A stretch of DNA of 64,000 nt from Oceanimonas marisflavi (GCF_003049725.1 NZ_QAGM01000004.1:115831-179830), one strand, 5' to 3'; counted from the stretch's first letter, positions 8,941 to 18,011 are shown. Translations and numbers: made by a program. Notes: generated from the letters alone by a model not told the origin.

Positions 8941-10971
8941 TCACAGCTGATAGCGGTAGCTCAGCATCCACTGAGTCGGGGCGCCGTAGCCCAGCTGATT
9001 GGCGCCGGTGCTGCCGGCGGTGGCGCCCAGTATGTATTTTTCGTTGAGCACATTGTCCAGATTCAGCTGCAGGGTATGACGCTTCTGCCAGCTGTAGGCG
9101 GCCATCAGATCCACTTTGGTGTAGTCCCCCAGGGTCACTGCTTCGTTGTTACCGGCAAAGCGGTTGCCCACATACTTGACGCCGCCACCCAGTTTCAGGC
9201 CAAACCCGGTCTGGTAGGTGGTCCACAGGGAGAACAGGTGATCGGACACATCATTGGGCCGGTAGCCGGTTTCCCGGTCCTTTGCCTCCAGATAGCTGTA
9301 ACCGGCTGCAATGTTCCAGGCATCGGTGATCTGACCCCGGGCTTCCAGCTCCAGGCCTTCATGACGAAATTCGTTGCGAGCGGTGATCTCGCCGTTGCTG
9401 TTGGTCTCGGGCTGCTGCTGATCGATACGGAACAGGGCGCCGTGCAGCATCAGCCGGTCTTCAAACAGGTAGGACTTGACCCCCGCTTCCAGCAGATCGG
9501 TACGGTAAAACTCGGCCAGTTTGGGGTTGATGTAAATACCGCCGTAGGGCAGCTGCCAGGAACGGCCCCAGCTGCCGTAGAACGACAGTTCATCACTCAG
9601 GGTATACACCAGACCCAGACGCGGGCTCAGCTTTTCATCCTCGTTGGTGCTGGTTGCGCCCCTGAACTGCTGCTCCAGCTCCATGCGATCGTAACGCAGG
9701 CCGCCCAGCAGCGACCAGCTTCCCAGAGTCACCACGTTCTGGCCGTAAACGCCCAGCGATTCGGTGCTGTTTTGCCGGAACGGGGCAAAACCGGGGTTGG
9801 CGGTGTCTCTGCCTGCCGGGTTGAACAGATCCTGTGCCGGCACCTGATCCTTTTTGAGAGTGGCCAGGGTAAAGTCACGATCAAAGGCGTTGTAATCCAC
9901 GCCCATCAGCAGCTGGTTATGCTCGGTGTTCCAGCTCAGCTCCGACTGCAGGGTGGCGCTGGTCTGGGGATCAAAACCAAAGTTGTTGACCGTCTGCTCC
10001 TGCTCTACCCTCTCATCCGTATCCCCGGCGTTGCGAGTGCCTTTCTGCTGCAGGGTAATGCGGTTGTAGGCGGCACGGTTCACCCATTCCCAGCCCCCGT
10101 CCAGACTCAGCTTGTGAGTCAGCGCCAGGCGCTGGCTGTCGGCTTCCTGAAAATCGTTGCGCGCGCCGTAGTAGGTTTCCACCGACACATCAACCGGCTT
10201 GCCGTTAACCGAAGGCACACCGCGATAGGGGGTGACTTCCTGATGCAGCAGCTCCAGATCCAGATCCAGGGTCTGCTGCTCATCCAGCTGCCAGCGCACC
10301 GTGGGGGCGATAAAGTAATCGCTGTAGTCCACTTCGTCCACATGGCTGTCACCTTGCCGCCACTCCAGGTTGATGCGCCCGTTCAGCGAGTCGGTCAGCC
10401 TGCTTCCCGCATCCAACCGGCTGCCCACACGGTTGTCGCTGCCGGTACTGAGGCTCACGTCAAGCACGTCCTTGCCATCGGCCCGCTTGCTGATCAGGTT
10501 GATGATGCCGCCGGCCGACCCCCGACCATACAGGGCACCGGCCGGCCCCTTGACCACTTCCACCCGCTCGATGTTGGCCAGGCTGCGAAAGGTCTGAAAG
10601 CCGCCATCGTCGCGCAGGCCGTCGCGGTAGGTGTCGTTAAGGGCATCAAAACCCCGGATCACAAACTGATCCCGGCTGCCTTCCCCCAAGGTGTTGTTGA
10701 CCCCGGCCACCCCTTCCAGCGCATCCTCCAGCCGAAGGGCACCCTTGTCCTGCATTTCGGCACCGGATACCACCGACACCGACTGAGGCACCTGCTGCCA
10801 GGGCAGCTTGCTCTTGGTGCCGGAGGTGGGCGCATACTCGGCGTAGCCCTGGTAAGACTCCGCTTCCACCAGCACGTCGTCGAGGGTAAAAACATCGTCG
10901 GCCTGAGCCAGCGTTGGCAGGCCACAGGCCAGGGCAACGGAAAGGGCAAGGGGGTGGGGTTTGAGCAACAT
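8941..10971 (-). CDS. TonB-dependent ferric siderophore receptor
   Basis: A 676-aa outer-membrane receptor that takes up an iron-siderophore complex using TonB energy. Residues 1-24 form a signal peptide ending TLAQA. The plug domain follows (QSVSVVSGAEM, VIRGFDA, RVEVVKGPAGALYGRGSAGGIINL), then a 22-strand-type barrel of normal length ending in LSYRYQL. The TonB box is probably FTLDDVLVEA just after the signal peptide. The pattern is that of catecholate or hydroxamate siderophore receptors; the ligand cannot be named. A Fur box lies just upstream, and no siderophore synthesis or ABC uptake genes are adjacent. Confidence 0.92.
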   Translation of the reverse strand: MLLKPHPLALSVALACGLPTLAQADDVFTLDDVLVEAESYQGYAEYAPTSGTKSKLPWQQVPQSVSVVSGAEMQDKGALRLEDALEGVAGVNNTLGEGSRDQFVIRGFDALNDTYRDGLRDDGGFQTFRSLANIERVEVVKGPAGALYGRGSAGGIINLISKRADGKDVLDVSLSTGSDNRVGSRLDAGSRLTDSLNGRINLEWRQGDSHVDEVDYSDYFIAPTVRWQLDEQQTLDLDLELLHQEVTPYRGVPSVNGKPVDVSVETYYGARNDFQEADSQRLALTHKLSLDGGWEWVNRAAYNRITLQQKGTRNAGDTDERVEQEQTVNNFGFDPQTSATLQSELSWNTEHNQLLMGVDYNAFDRDFTLATLKKDQVPAQDLFNPAGRDTANPGFAPFRQNSTESLGVYGQNVVTLGSWSLLGGLRYDRMELEQQFRGATSTNEDEKLSPRLGLVYTLSDELSFYGSWGRSWQLPYGGIYINPKLAEFYRTDLLEAGVKSYLFEDRLMLHGALFRIDQQQPETNSNGEITARNEFRHEGLELEARGQITDAWNIAAGYSYLEAKDRETGYRPNDVSDHLFSLWTTYQTGFGLKLGGGVKYVGNRFAGNNEAVTLGDYTKVDLMAAYSWQKRHTLQLNLDNVLNEKYILGATAGSTGANQLGYGAPTQWMLSYRYQL

Positions 10972-11014
10972 GGTGTATAAGTCCGTTTCAACATTTTAAA
11001 AAACAGGTTACGAA

Positions 11015-11029
11015 TGAGAACAAATATCA
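11015..11029 (-). promoter_or_regulatory. Fur box of the siderophore receptor
   Basis: TGAGAACAAATATCA matches the 7-1-7 Fur consensus TGATAATNATTATCA at 11 of 14 defined positions. It lies 44 bases upstream of the receptor start within an AT-rich stretch, the expected place to block the promoter under iron-replete conditions. Confidence 0.7.
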
Positions 11030-11083
11030 CAATCATGATCAAGAGGATTTATGCTCAAGTGAGGCCTTTCCCGGCATCAGGAA

Positions 11084-11118
11084 AACAAAAACGGCGTGCC
11101 CTGCAGAGCACGCCGTTT
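11084..11118 (-). terminator. Terminator of the short-chain dehydrogenase gene
   Basis: The stem AAACGGCGTGC / GCACGCCGTTT with a 9-base loop is followed on the minus strand by TTGTTTTC. It lies just after the stop of the dehydrogenase gene and before the receptor promoter. Confidence 0.8.
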
Positions 11119-11141
11119 GCCGTTTCGGGGAAGCGGGAAAA

Positions 11142-11918
11142 TCAGTCCAACGTTTGCACACCGCCGCCGTTCACAAACAGGGTCTGGCCGCTGACCCAGC
11201 GGGATACCGGGGCGGCGAAATAAAGCACGGCGCCGGCAATGTCTTCCGCCTCCCCCAGCCGTTTGAGCGGGGTGTGAGCCAGCATGCGCGCCTCAATTTC
11301 GGGGGTGAGCACAGAAGCCAGGGCGTCGGTGCGAATGGCACCCGGGCCCACGGCGTTGACCCGAATGCCAGCGGGGCCATAGTCAAAGGCCAGGTTGGCG
11401 GTCATGTGGTTGATGGCGGCCTTGGACGAGGCATAGGCGCTGATGGCCGGGCTTTTGTTGATGGAGCTCATGGACGACATATTGATGATGGAGCCGTAAC
11501 CGGCCTTTTCCATGTGCGGCGCGCACAGCTGGGCCAGCCGCCAGTTGCTGAACACATTCAGCTCAAAGGTGCGGGCAAACTGCTCAACGGTGAGGGTGGC
11601 CGGGCTTTCGCGGCCGGCGCCACCGCCACCCACGTTGTTCACCAGAATATTAATCTGGCCAAATTCCGCCAGGGTCTGGTTGACCAAGGCCACCAGATCG
11701 TCGTCCCGGGTGACGTTGCAGGCCACGGCCAGCGCCTGGCCCCCTTCGCGGCGAATGTCTTCGGCGGTGGCCTCGGCGGCGTCCAGCTTCAGATCCGCCA
11801 CCACCACGCTGGCGCCATGGGCGGCCAGCATTTTGCTGCATCCTCTGCCAATGCCGTTGGCGCCGCCGGTAATAATGGCCACTTTGCCGGTGAGATCAAA
11901 GAGTTCAGCAGGTTTCAT
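11142..11918 (-). CDS. Short-chain dehydrogenase/reductase, 7-alpha-hydroxysteroid dehydrogenase-like
   Basis: A 258-aa classical SDR. The NAD(P) motif TGGANGIG is at residues 17-24, NNVGG near 94-98, and the catalytic triad Ser in NMSSMSS with YASSK near 160. Length and the C-terminal VNGGGVQTLD resemble HdhA-type hydroxysteroid dehydrogenases, but SDR substrates are hard to predict and an oxidoreductase acting on another secondary alcohol is possible. It lies 11 bases downstream of the broken serine hydrolase gene on the same strand, so the two may have formed an operon. Confidence 0.85.
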   Translation of the reverse strand: MKPAELFDLTGKVAIITGGANGIGRGCSKMLAAHGASVVVADLKLDAAEATAEDIRREGGQALAVACNVTRDDDLVALVNQTLAEFGQINILVNNVGGGGAGRESPATLTVEQFARTFELNVFSNWRLAQLCAPHMEKAGYGSIINMSSMSSINKSPAISAYASSKAAINHMTANLAFDYGPAGIRVNAVGPGAIRTDALASVLTPEIEARMLAHTPLKRLGEAEDIAGAVLYFAAPVSRWVSGQTLFVNGGGVQTLD

Positions 11919-11929
11919 ACGGGCTCCTG

Positions 11930-13232
11930 TTACGGTTTTTCAAGAGAAATAAGGTGATCGGCCACCGCCTGATATGCCGGCAGCGAAAGGGGATCGTTGG
12001 CGCCGTTAGCCGCCACCGGGTGGGAAGCAAAGCGCACCAGCACCATCTCGGCGGCGGGATCGATGTAAATGGTCTGACCATGCACGCCCCGGGCGGCAAA
12101 GGCGCCGTTGCGGTTGTGGGTTATCCACCACATGTTGCGGTAAGACCAGCCTTCAAGCTTGTCAAACCCGGCCCTGGCAAAGGCCTCCTTGCTGCCACCG
12201 CGCTGAATGTCCTCAATGGCCGCCGCCGGTAAAATCTGCTCGTTCTGCCAGCGGCCCTGATTGCGCACCAGCTCGCCAAAGCGGGCCATGTCGCGCAGGC
12301 CGGCGCTCAGGCCGCCGCCGGCAAAGGGAATGCCCAGCTCGTCCACCTGGTAATAGGCGCTCTGCTCCATACCGATGCGCCGCCAGATTTTTTCCGACAG
12401 CAGCTCAGCCACCGACTTGCCGGTGACCCGGGAGATCACCCAGCCCAGGGCGTCGCTGTTCACGGTTTTATAGCCAAAGGCCTCGCCATGCTCACCCTGC
12501 TTTTGCACCCCGGCAAGATACTCAAAATAGCCCACCGGCCCGGTGTATCCTGCCGGCTTGGGCCAGGGGCTGCCGGCGGCGGAGTATTGCCATACCTCGG
12601 CGTTGGGATCGGCATAATTTTCGCTGTATTGCAGACCCGTGGTCATGTCCATCAACTGGCGTACGGTGGCATCGCCAAAGGCGGAGTCTTTCAGCTCGGG
12701 CACATAGCCGGCCACCTGTCTGGTGTCATCCAGCTTGCCTTCGGCCACCAGCACGGCGGCCAGCAGGCCGGTAAAGGACTTGGTCACCGACATGGCGGCG
12801 TGCTGGCCGTCTTCCTGCAGGGCACCAAAATAGCGCTCATACACCACATCACCCCGGTGCAGAATAATCAGACCATCGGTGTAGTTGCGGGCCAGGGAAC
12901 TGGCAAAGGTCACGGGCTCTGCACTGCCCCAGGGCAGAAAATGCAGCTTGTCGATCAGCGGATCGAGCCGGTAGTTGAGCGGCGCCGGCGCCCCCAGACC
13001 GCGCGACACCTCCACCGTGGGCATAAACTCGCGCATGTGCGCCACGGGCGGGAAATTCAAAAAAGGAGCCGTCGGCGGCGCGCAGGCGTTTTTCCGGCGG
13101 TGGCGGAAAGCCCTGCATCCAGCCCTGGGTATTGGGGTTGCTGTCTGCAATGGAAAACGCCGTTGCCGGCAGCGCCAGCAGACTGCACAGCAGGCCGGTG
13201 GCGGCCCGCCGCATACGGGGGTATGTTTTCAT
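11930..13232 (-). pseudogene. Serine beta-lactamase-family hydrolase (6-aminohexanoate-dimer-hydrolase-like), frameshifted
   Basis: Encodes a penicillin-binding-fold serine hydrolase with SVTK as the catalytic SxxK motif. The natural start is the ATG at 13232, giving a secretory signal peptide (MKTYPRMRRAATGLLCSLLA) and the family stretch GWMQGFPPPPEKRLRAADGSFF. At the A6 run 13059-13064 (T6 in the coding strand) the frame shifts by one base, and the remaining ~370 codons (HMREFMPTVEVSRG onward) continue in another frame. Either the gene is broken or this is a homopolymer error; all catalytic parts lie downstream of the shift. The downstream ORF alone could start at 13150 but would lack a signal peptide. 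Confidence 0.8.
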
Positions 13233-13324
13233 TATGCTCTTCACGCGCCAGATGGGGTTATGCGGGTCAGTATAGACACAGGCGCGGTTGATGCAGATGG
13301 GCAAGGGCGAGCAAAGCGCCCATT

Positions 13325-13354
13325 TTGGGGGGAATGGGGAATGGGGAATGGGGA
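13325..13354. repeat. GGGAATG tandem repeat (three units)
   Basis: Three consecutive 7-bp GGGAATG units in the gap upstream of the serine hydrolase. The same unit or its close variants recur at 24843-24884, 27560-27580, 48303-48333 and 54262-54290. No coding capacity. Confidence 0.75.
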
Positions 13355-13416
13355 AATTGGAGGCCGGGCTTTCGCCACGGATGTAACCCGGCAGCATAAA
13401 AACACAGATATAGCCT

Positions 13417-13530
13417 GAAGTAGCAGTGGGGATTGCCGAAGCCGACCGTCAAATGTCAGGGATGACATTTGCCGAGCGCCCCATGGATGGGCTCGAAGCG
13501 TGTCGGCGGAGGCAACCGCACTGCTGCTTC
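13417..13530. repeat. MITE-like palindromic element, about 114 bp
   Basis: Imperfect terminal inverted repeats, GAAGTAGCAGTGGGGATTGC on the left and the reverse complement of GAAGCAGCAGTGCGGTTGCC on the right, agree at most positions over about 29 bases. Inside lie two shorter perfect hairpins, AAATGTCA/TGACATTT at 13451-13470 and CCCAT/ATGGG near 13480-13491. The element fills most of the 300-base gap between the serine hydrolase and the antiporter gene and ends five bases from the antiporter stop, so it may also end transcription. No transposase is encoded. Confidence 0.6.
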
Positions 13531-13534
13531 ACTG

Positions 13535-14509
13535 CTACGCGGCAATCACATTGCCGGCCAGCCAGCCGGTGTAGGCCACATACACGGTCAGCAAAAAGGC
13601 GCCTTCAAAGCGGTTGATGCGCCCCTGCCGGCCCCTGAAGCCAAAGCCGAGCACAAACAGCGACAGGGTCAGCACTATCATCACCATAAAGTCGCGGCTG
13701 ATCACTTCCGGCACCACCTCCAGCGGGTGGATCACACCGGCCAGCCCCACCACCGCCAGGGTGTTGAACAGGTTGGAGCCAATCACGTTGCCCAGGGCCA
13801 GGTCGTGCTCGTTTTTGCGAATGGCGGCAATGGACGAGGCCAGCTCCGGCAGCGAGGTGCCAATGGCAACAATGGTCAGACCAATAATCAGATCACTCAC
13901 ACCAAAGGCCTGAGCCACGTTCACCGCGCCCCACACCAGAATGCGCGAGCTGATGATCAGCAGCACCAGACCGGCCAGCAGCCAGAACAGCGCCTTTTTC
14001 AGGCTCATCAGGTTGTCGTCCAGCTCTTTCTCCTGCTCGGTGGCCATGCTGTCGTTGCCACCCTGCAGGCCCTGGCGAATGCTCCAGGCCATGAGCAGCA
14101 CAAACACCACCAGCAGTATGATGGCGTCGGGCCGCGCCAGCCAGCCGTTCCACAACAGGCTGAGGGACAGCAGGGTGATCAGCAGCAGTATGGGCAGCTC
14201 CTTGCGCAGCACCTGGGAATGCACGGCTATGGGGCTGATCAGCGCCGTTATCCCCAGTATCAGTCCGATATTGGCGATATTGGAGCCATAAGCGTTACCC
14301 AGCGCCAGCCCGGGGTTGCCTTCCAGCGCCGAAATGATCGACACCACAATCTCCGGGGCCGAGGTACCAAAGCCCACGATCACCATGCCAATCAGCAGCG
14401 GCGGCATGCCCGCATGACGGGCGGTGGCCGAGGCGCCATCCACAAAACGGTCGGCACTCCACACCAGCACCGCAAGGCCCAGTAAAATGGCGGCAACAGA
14501 CATCAGCAT
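13535..14509 (-). CDS. CaCA-family calcium/sodium (or cation) antiporter, YrbG-like
   Basis: An inner-membrane antiporter of about 324 aa with the two alpha repeats of the CaCA superfamily: FGTSAPEIVVSIISA with ALGNAYGSNIANIGLILG in the first half, and IGTSLPELASSIAA with ALGNVIGSNLFNTLAVVG in the second. About ten membrane segments are predicted by eye. The start at 14509 (MLMSVAAILLG) is chosen because the upstream extension to 14599 is not membrane-like and lies in the structured leader. The ion could be Ca2+, Na+/K+ or Mn2+; the leader discussed separately hints at manganese. Confidence 0.85.
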   Translation of the reverse strand: MLMSVAAILLGLAVLVWSADRFVDGASATARHAGMPPLLIGMVIVGFGTSAPEIVVSIISALEGNPGLALGNAYGSNIANIGLILGITALISPIAVHSQVLRKELPILLLITLLSLSLLWNGWLARPDAIILLVVFVLLMAWSIRQGLQGGNDSMATEQEKELDDNLMSLKKALFWLLAGLVLLIISSRILVWGAVNVAQAFGVSDLIIGLTIVAIGTSLPELASSIAAIRKNEHDLALGNVIGSNLFNTLAVVGLAGVIHPLEVVPEVISRDFMVMIVLTLSLFVLGFGFRGRQGRINRFEGAFLLTVYVAYTGWLAGNVIAA

Positions 14510-14594
14510 GGGGCATTTCCCCCGTGAACAGGGGCAGACAAAAGAAATGACAGGCAAGACATGTTCATAAGCGCTCTTGGGGCGGGACTCAACA

Positions 14595-14740
14595 ACCAAG
14601 ACGCAACCACCTCCCGCCCGGTGGATGGTTGCGTCTCGAGTCTCATCAATCCGTCAGGACACGACTGCCATAAGCCTTTGGCTCAGAGATTGTTGACAGC
14701 CGTTTCGGCGGGGCCGAACGATTACTCCCTCAAGAGGGCC
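14595..14740 (-). ncRNA. Candidate Mn2+ riboswitch (yybP-ykoY-like) leader
   Basis: On the minus strand, upstream of the antiporter, the order is: CTTGAGGGAGTAATC (14721-14735), a hairpin GTTCGGC/GCCGAAAC (14701-14720), then TGTCAACAATCT, a small hairpin AGCC/GGCT, then GATGAGACTCGAGACG and a long hairpin GACGCAACC/GGTTGCGTC (14600-14636). The GGGAGTA and GTCAACA elements in this order resemble the yybP-ykoY manganese riboswitch, and the last hairpin could be its expression platform. This is recognised by eye only; a covariance-model match is needed. The rest of the 14510-14851 gap is a low-complexity stretch (14775-14845) rich in GGTGAGG units. Confidence 0.5.
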
Positions 14741-14851
14741 CATATTGTGCCAGCTTGCGGCGGGCAATTAAAGAACTGTGAGGGGGGGAGGAGTAAAGGG
14801 TGAGGAGGAAAGACCCGTGAACTGCCCCTCACACCTCACCCGTCACAACAT

Positions 14852-16342
14852 TCACAAACTTGGAAAGGCAAAGTCCGAGGCCTGATGGCTGGCGCGCTCG
14901 GGCCATTTCTGGGTAATGGTCTTGCGCCGGGTGTAAAAGCGCACGGCATCGGGACCGTAGGCGGCCAGATCCCCAAACAGCGAGCGCTTCCAGCCGCCAA
15001 AGCTGTGATAGGCCACGGGCACCGGCAGCGGCACGTTGATGCCGACCATGCCCACCTCGATTTGATCGCCAAACAGCCGCGCCGCCTCGCCGTCCCGCGT
15101 AAACAGACAGGTGCCGTTGCCGTATTCATGGGCGTTCACCAGGGCAATGGCGTCTTCCAGGCTTCCAACCCGTACCACGCACAGCACGGGACCAAAGATT
15201 TCTTCCCGGTAAATACGCATGTCGGGGGTGACCCGGTCAAACAGGCAGCCACCGATAAAATAGCCGGCTTCATGGCCCGGCACCGTTATGCCCCGGCCGT
15301 CCACCGCCAGAGCGGCGCCGGCCTGCAGACCGTCTTCAATGTAACCGGTGATTTTCTCCAGATGCTCCTTACTTATCACCGGGCCCATGTCGTGACCGCC
15401 TTGCGTACCCGGGCCAATATTGAGTGCCCGGACTTTTTCACTCAGTTTTTCCACCAGGGCGTCGGCCACCGCATCGCCCACGCACACCGCCACCGAAATG
15501 GCCATGCAGCGCTCACCACAGGAGCCGTAGGCCGCGCCCATCAGGGCGCTGACGGCGTTGTCGAGATCCGCATCGGGCAGCAGCACGGCATGGTTTTTGG
15601 CGCCGCCCAGCGCCTGCACCCGCTTGCCGTGGGCCGTGCCTTTGGCATAAATATGCTCGGCCACCGGAGTGGAGCCCACAAAGCTCACCGCCTTGACGCC
15701 CTTGTGCTCCAGCAATGCATCCACCGCCTCGCGACCGCCCTGCACTACGTTGAGCACGCCCTTGGGCAAGCCGGCTTCCTCCAGCAGTTCGGCAATCAGC
15801 AAGGACGAGCCGGGATCCTTCTCCGAGGGCTTGAGCACAAAGCAGTTGCCGCAGGCGATGGCCATGGGAAACATCCACAGCGGCACCATGGCGGGAAAGT
15901 TGAACGGGGTAATACCGGCCACCACGCCCAGGGGCTGAAAGTCGGACCAGGCGTCGATGTCCGGCCCCACATTGCGGGTAAACTCCCCTTTCAGCAGGCC
16001 GGGCACGCCGCAGGCGTATTCCACGTTTTCCATGCCCCGCTGCAACTCGCCACGGGCGTCTTCCAGGGTTTTGCCGTGCTCCTCGGCAATCAGCCGGCAA
16101 ATGTCATCGGCCCGCTCTTCCAGCAGCTGACGATAACGGAACATCACCCGCGCCCGTTTGGCCGGCGGGGTGTCGCGCCAGGCGGGAAAAGCGGCCTCGG
16201 CGGCGGCCACCGCCTGGTTTACGGTGGCGGCATCGGCCACCGCCACTTGCGCGCACACCGCCCCAGTGGCGGGGTTGAATACGTCCAGCAGCTGAGTGCC
16301 GTGGTGATGTTCGCCGTTGATCAGGTGAGGAATGGTGTTCAT
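14852..16342 (-). CDS. mmsA: (Methyl)malonate-semialdehyde dehydrogenase, CoA-acylating
   Basis: A 496-aa aldehyde dehydrogenase that oxidises malonate semialdehyde or methylmalonate semialdehyde to acetyl-CoA or propionyl-CoA with NAD. The Rossmann segment [14 protein letters not shown] lies near residue 144, FVGSTPVA near 225, and the catalytic cysteine sits in GSCGERCMA near 284-290. Length is normal. The start is supported by AAGGA eight bases upstream. It lies downstream of the omega-transaminase on the same strand, which makes malonate semialdehyde from beta-alanine the likely substrate (BauC-like role in Pseudomonas aeruginosa); this assignment rests on context. Confidence 0.9.
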   Translation of the reverse strand: MNTIPHLINGEHHHGTQLLDVFNPATGAVCAQVAVADAATVNQAVAAAEAAFPAWRDTPPAKRARVMFRYRQLLEERADDICRLIAEEHGKTLEDARGELQRGMENVEYACGVPGLLKGEFTRNVGPDIDAWSDFQPLGVVAGITPFNFPAMVPLWMFPMAIACGNCFVLKPSEKDPGSSLLIAELLEEAGLPKGVLNVVQGGREAVDALLEHKGVKAVSFVGSTPVAEHIYAKGTAHGKRVQALGGAKNHAVLLPDADLDNAVSALMGAAYGSCGERCMAISVAVCVGDAVADALVEKLSEKVRALNIGPGTQGGHDMGPVISKEHLEKITGYIEDGLQAGAALAVDGRGITVPGHEAGYFIGGCLFDRVTPDMRIYREEIFGPVLCVVRVGSLEDAIALVNAHEYGNGTCLFTRDGEAARLFGDQIEVGMVGINVPLPVPVAYHSFGGWKRSLFGDLAAYGPDAVRFYTRRKTITQKWPERASHQASDFAFPSL

Positions 16343-16381
16343 GGTGAGTCCTTATTTTGATTTCTATTTGCATAATCAGCG

Positions 16382-16467
16382 GCGTAGGTTGGCGATGAGC
16401 GCAGCGAATTCACAACATTCCGCAAGCACCTGTTGTGTTGGGTTTCGTTCCTCAACCCAACCTACGC
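16382..16467. repeat. Inverted pair of the GTAGGTTG repeat family
   Basis: GGCGTAGGTTGG at the left end and CCAACCTACGC at the right end frame an inverted pair in the 132-base gap between the transaminase and dehydrogenase genes. The left half contains the GATGAGCGCAGCGAATT core shared with the other copies. It would fold into a long hairpin in the operon mRNA. Confidence 0.75.
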
Positions 16468-16474
16468 GCCGTTT

Positions 16475-17824
16475 TTATCCCTGTGCTTTCAGCACGCGGT
16501 GCACGGCGTTGAACAACTGCTCCAGCTCGTCGGGGGTGGAGATAAAGGGCGGGCCAAACTGCAGGGTGTCGCCGCCAAAGCGCACGTAATAGCCCGCCTG
16601 CCACAGTTCAATGGCCAGCTCCATGGGTCGGCGCGCCGGCTCACCCGGGTATGGCGCCAGCTGCACCGCCCCGGCCAGGCCGCAGTTGCGAATGTCCACC
16701 ACATGGGGCAGCCCCTTCAGCCGGTGGATCTGCTCTTCCAGCACCGGCATCAGCGCCCGCACTCGACCCAGCATCTCGTCGTCGATAATGGCGTCGAGCG
16801 AAGCCATGGCGGCGGCACAGGCCACCGGGTGGCCGGAATAGGTATAACCGTGAGGGAATTCCACCATATAGTCCGGGCCGGGCTGCTCCATAAAGGCCTG
16901 ATAGATCTGCTCCCGGGCGATCACCGCGCCCATCGGCACCACGCCGTTGGTGAGCTGCTTGGCCACATTCATGATGTCGGGAACCACGCCAAAGGTCTCG
17001 GCGCCAAACAACTCGCCCATGCGCCCCAGGCCGGTGATCACCTCATCGAAAATCAGCAAAATATCGTGCCGGTCGCAGATCTCACGCAGCCGCTGCAAGT
17101 AACCCACCGGCGGCACTATGACCCCGGCCGAGCCGGACATGGGCTCGACGATCACCGCCGCGATATTGGAGGCATCGTGCAGCTCAATCAGCTGCAGCAA
17201 ATGGTCGGCCAGCCCGGCGCCGTGCTCGGGCTGGCCCCGGCTGAAGGCGTTTTCCGCAAGCAGGGTATGGGGCAGATGATCCGCCTCCACCAGCTGGCCA
17301 TAGTGCTTGCGGTTGGGGCCAATGCCCCCCAGGCTGGTGCCGCCCATGTTCACCCCGTGATAGCCCCGAGCCCGACCAATGAGGCGGGTCTTTTCCGGTT
17401 TGCCTTTGGCGCGCCAGTAGGCCCGGGCCATTTTCAGCGCGGTGTCGGCACACTCGGAGCCGGAATTGGTGAAGAACACGCGGTTCAGATCGGCCGGGGC
17501 CAGATTCGCCAGCCGCTCTGCCAGCTCAAAGGCCAGGGGGTGGCCGGTCTGAAAGCCGGGGGCGTAATCCAGGGTATGGAGCTGACGGTGAATGGCCTCA
17601 ATGATTTTGGGGTGGCGGTGACCCAGCCCGGTGCACCAGAGCCCGGACAGGCTGTCGAACAGCCTGCGGCCGTGCACGTCGGTAAAATAGGCGCCGTCCG
17701 CTTCAGCCACCAGCCGGGGCGCGGCCTTGAAGGCCCGGTTGCCGGTAAAGGGCATCCAGAAGGCCTCCAGACTGAGCTGCTGCCCCATTTCCTGCTTGCT
17801 GCCAATGCTTGCCATGGTGTTCAT
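16475..17824 (-). CDS. bauA: Beta-alanine (omega-amino acid):pyruvate aminotransferase
   Basis: A class III PLP aminotransferase of about 449 aa. It should move the amino group of beta-alanine to pyruvate, giving malonate semialdehyde and alanine. Typical marks are SGLWCTGLGHRHP, FFTNSGSECADTALKMAR, GRARGYHGVNMGG, the DEVITGLGRMG PLP-ring aspartate region and the Schiff-base lysine in NVAKQLTNGVVPMG. The ATG at 17824 is chosen because AGGAG lies five bases upstream; an upstream TTG at 17839 is less likely. The pairing with mmsA and a divergent LysR gene matches the bauA-bauC-bauR arrangement known from Pseudomonas. Confidence 0.88.
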   Translation of the reverse strand: MNTMASIGSKQEMGQQLSLEAFWMPFTGNRAFKAAPRLVAEADGAYFTDVHGRRLFDSLSGLWCTGLGHRHPKIIEAIHRQLHTLDYAPGFQTGHPLAFELAERLANLAPADLNRVFFTNSGSECADTALKMARAYWRAKGKPEKTRLIGRARGYHGVNMGGTSLGGIGPNRKHYGQLVEADHLPHTLLAENAFSRGQPEHGAGLADHLLQLIELHDASNIAAVIVEPMSGSAGVIVPPVGYLQRLREICDRHDILLIFDEVITGLGRMGELFGAETFGVVPDIMNVAKQLTNGVVPMGAVIAREQIYQAFMEQPGPDYMVEFPHGYTYSGHPVACAAAMASLDAIIDDEMLGRVRALMPVLEEQIHRLKGLPHVVDIRNCGLAGAVQLAPYPGEPARRPMELAIELWQAGYYVRFGGDTLQFGPPFISTPDELEQLFNAVHRVLKAQG

Positions 17825-17894
17825 CACGACTCCTGCCAAGGTTTGATGCTCCCATGGTGATCGCCGTTGTACTTTTGTTAAATATAAACTTTAT

Positions 17895-17923
17895 TAAGTT
17901 CAGTTAATCGTATGCTGAACTTA
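17895..17923. promoter_or_regulatory. Candidate LysR operator between bauA and the regulator gene
   Basis: A perfect inverted repeat TAAGTTCAG-N11-CTGAACTTA lies in the AT-rich divergent promoter region. It contains a T-N11-A-like spacing typical of LysR sites and sits 71 bases upstream of the bauA start and 89 bases upstream of the regulator start. Confidence 0.7.
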
Positions 17924-17927
17924 TATA

Positions 17928-17987
17928 AAAAGGGGTCGGAGTCATTTTTCAGCTGGTTTTAGCTGAAAAATGACTCCGACCCCTTTT
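17928..17987. repeat. Perfect 27-bp-stem hairpin, GGGGTCGGAGTCATTTTT family
   Basis: Two arms of 27 bases (left AAAAGGGGTCGGAGTCATTT...CAGCT) pair perfectly around a GGTTTT loop. It lies between the operator and the LysR start, so it would be transcribed in that gene's leader. A second complete copy is at 21721-21782 and a half copy at 18883-18909. Confidence 0.9.
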
Positions 17988-18011
17988 AAAACCCCTTTTT
18001 AAGGAGGCGAT

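Noticed and set aside
8836..10980. A 714-codon open frame on the plus strand opposite the TonB receptor
   Set aside because: Antisense shadow of a GC-rich gene. The minus-strand product has a signal peptide, plug and barrel motifs; the plus-strand product has no recognisable family features.
14510..14599. N-terminal extension of the antiporter
   Set aside because: The extra residues are Cys/Arg/Pro-rich and not membrane-like; the region carries the structured leader.
14885..16360. A 491-codon plus-strand open frame opposite mmsA
   Set aside because: Antisense shadow, rich in His, Gly and Gln, as expected from the reverse of a GC-rich dehydrogenase gene.
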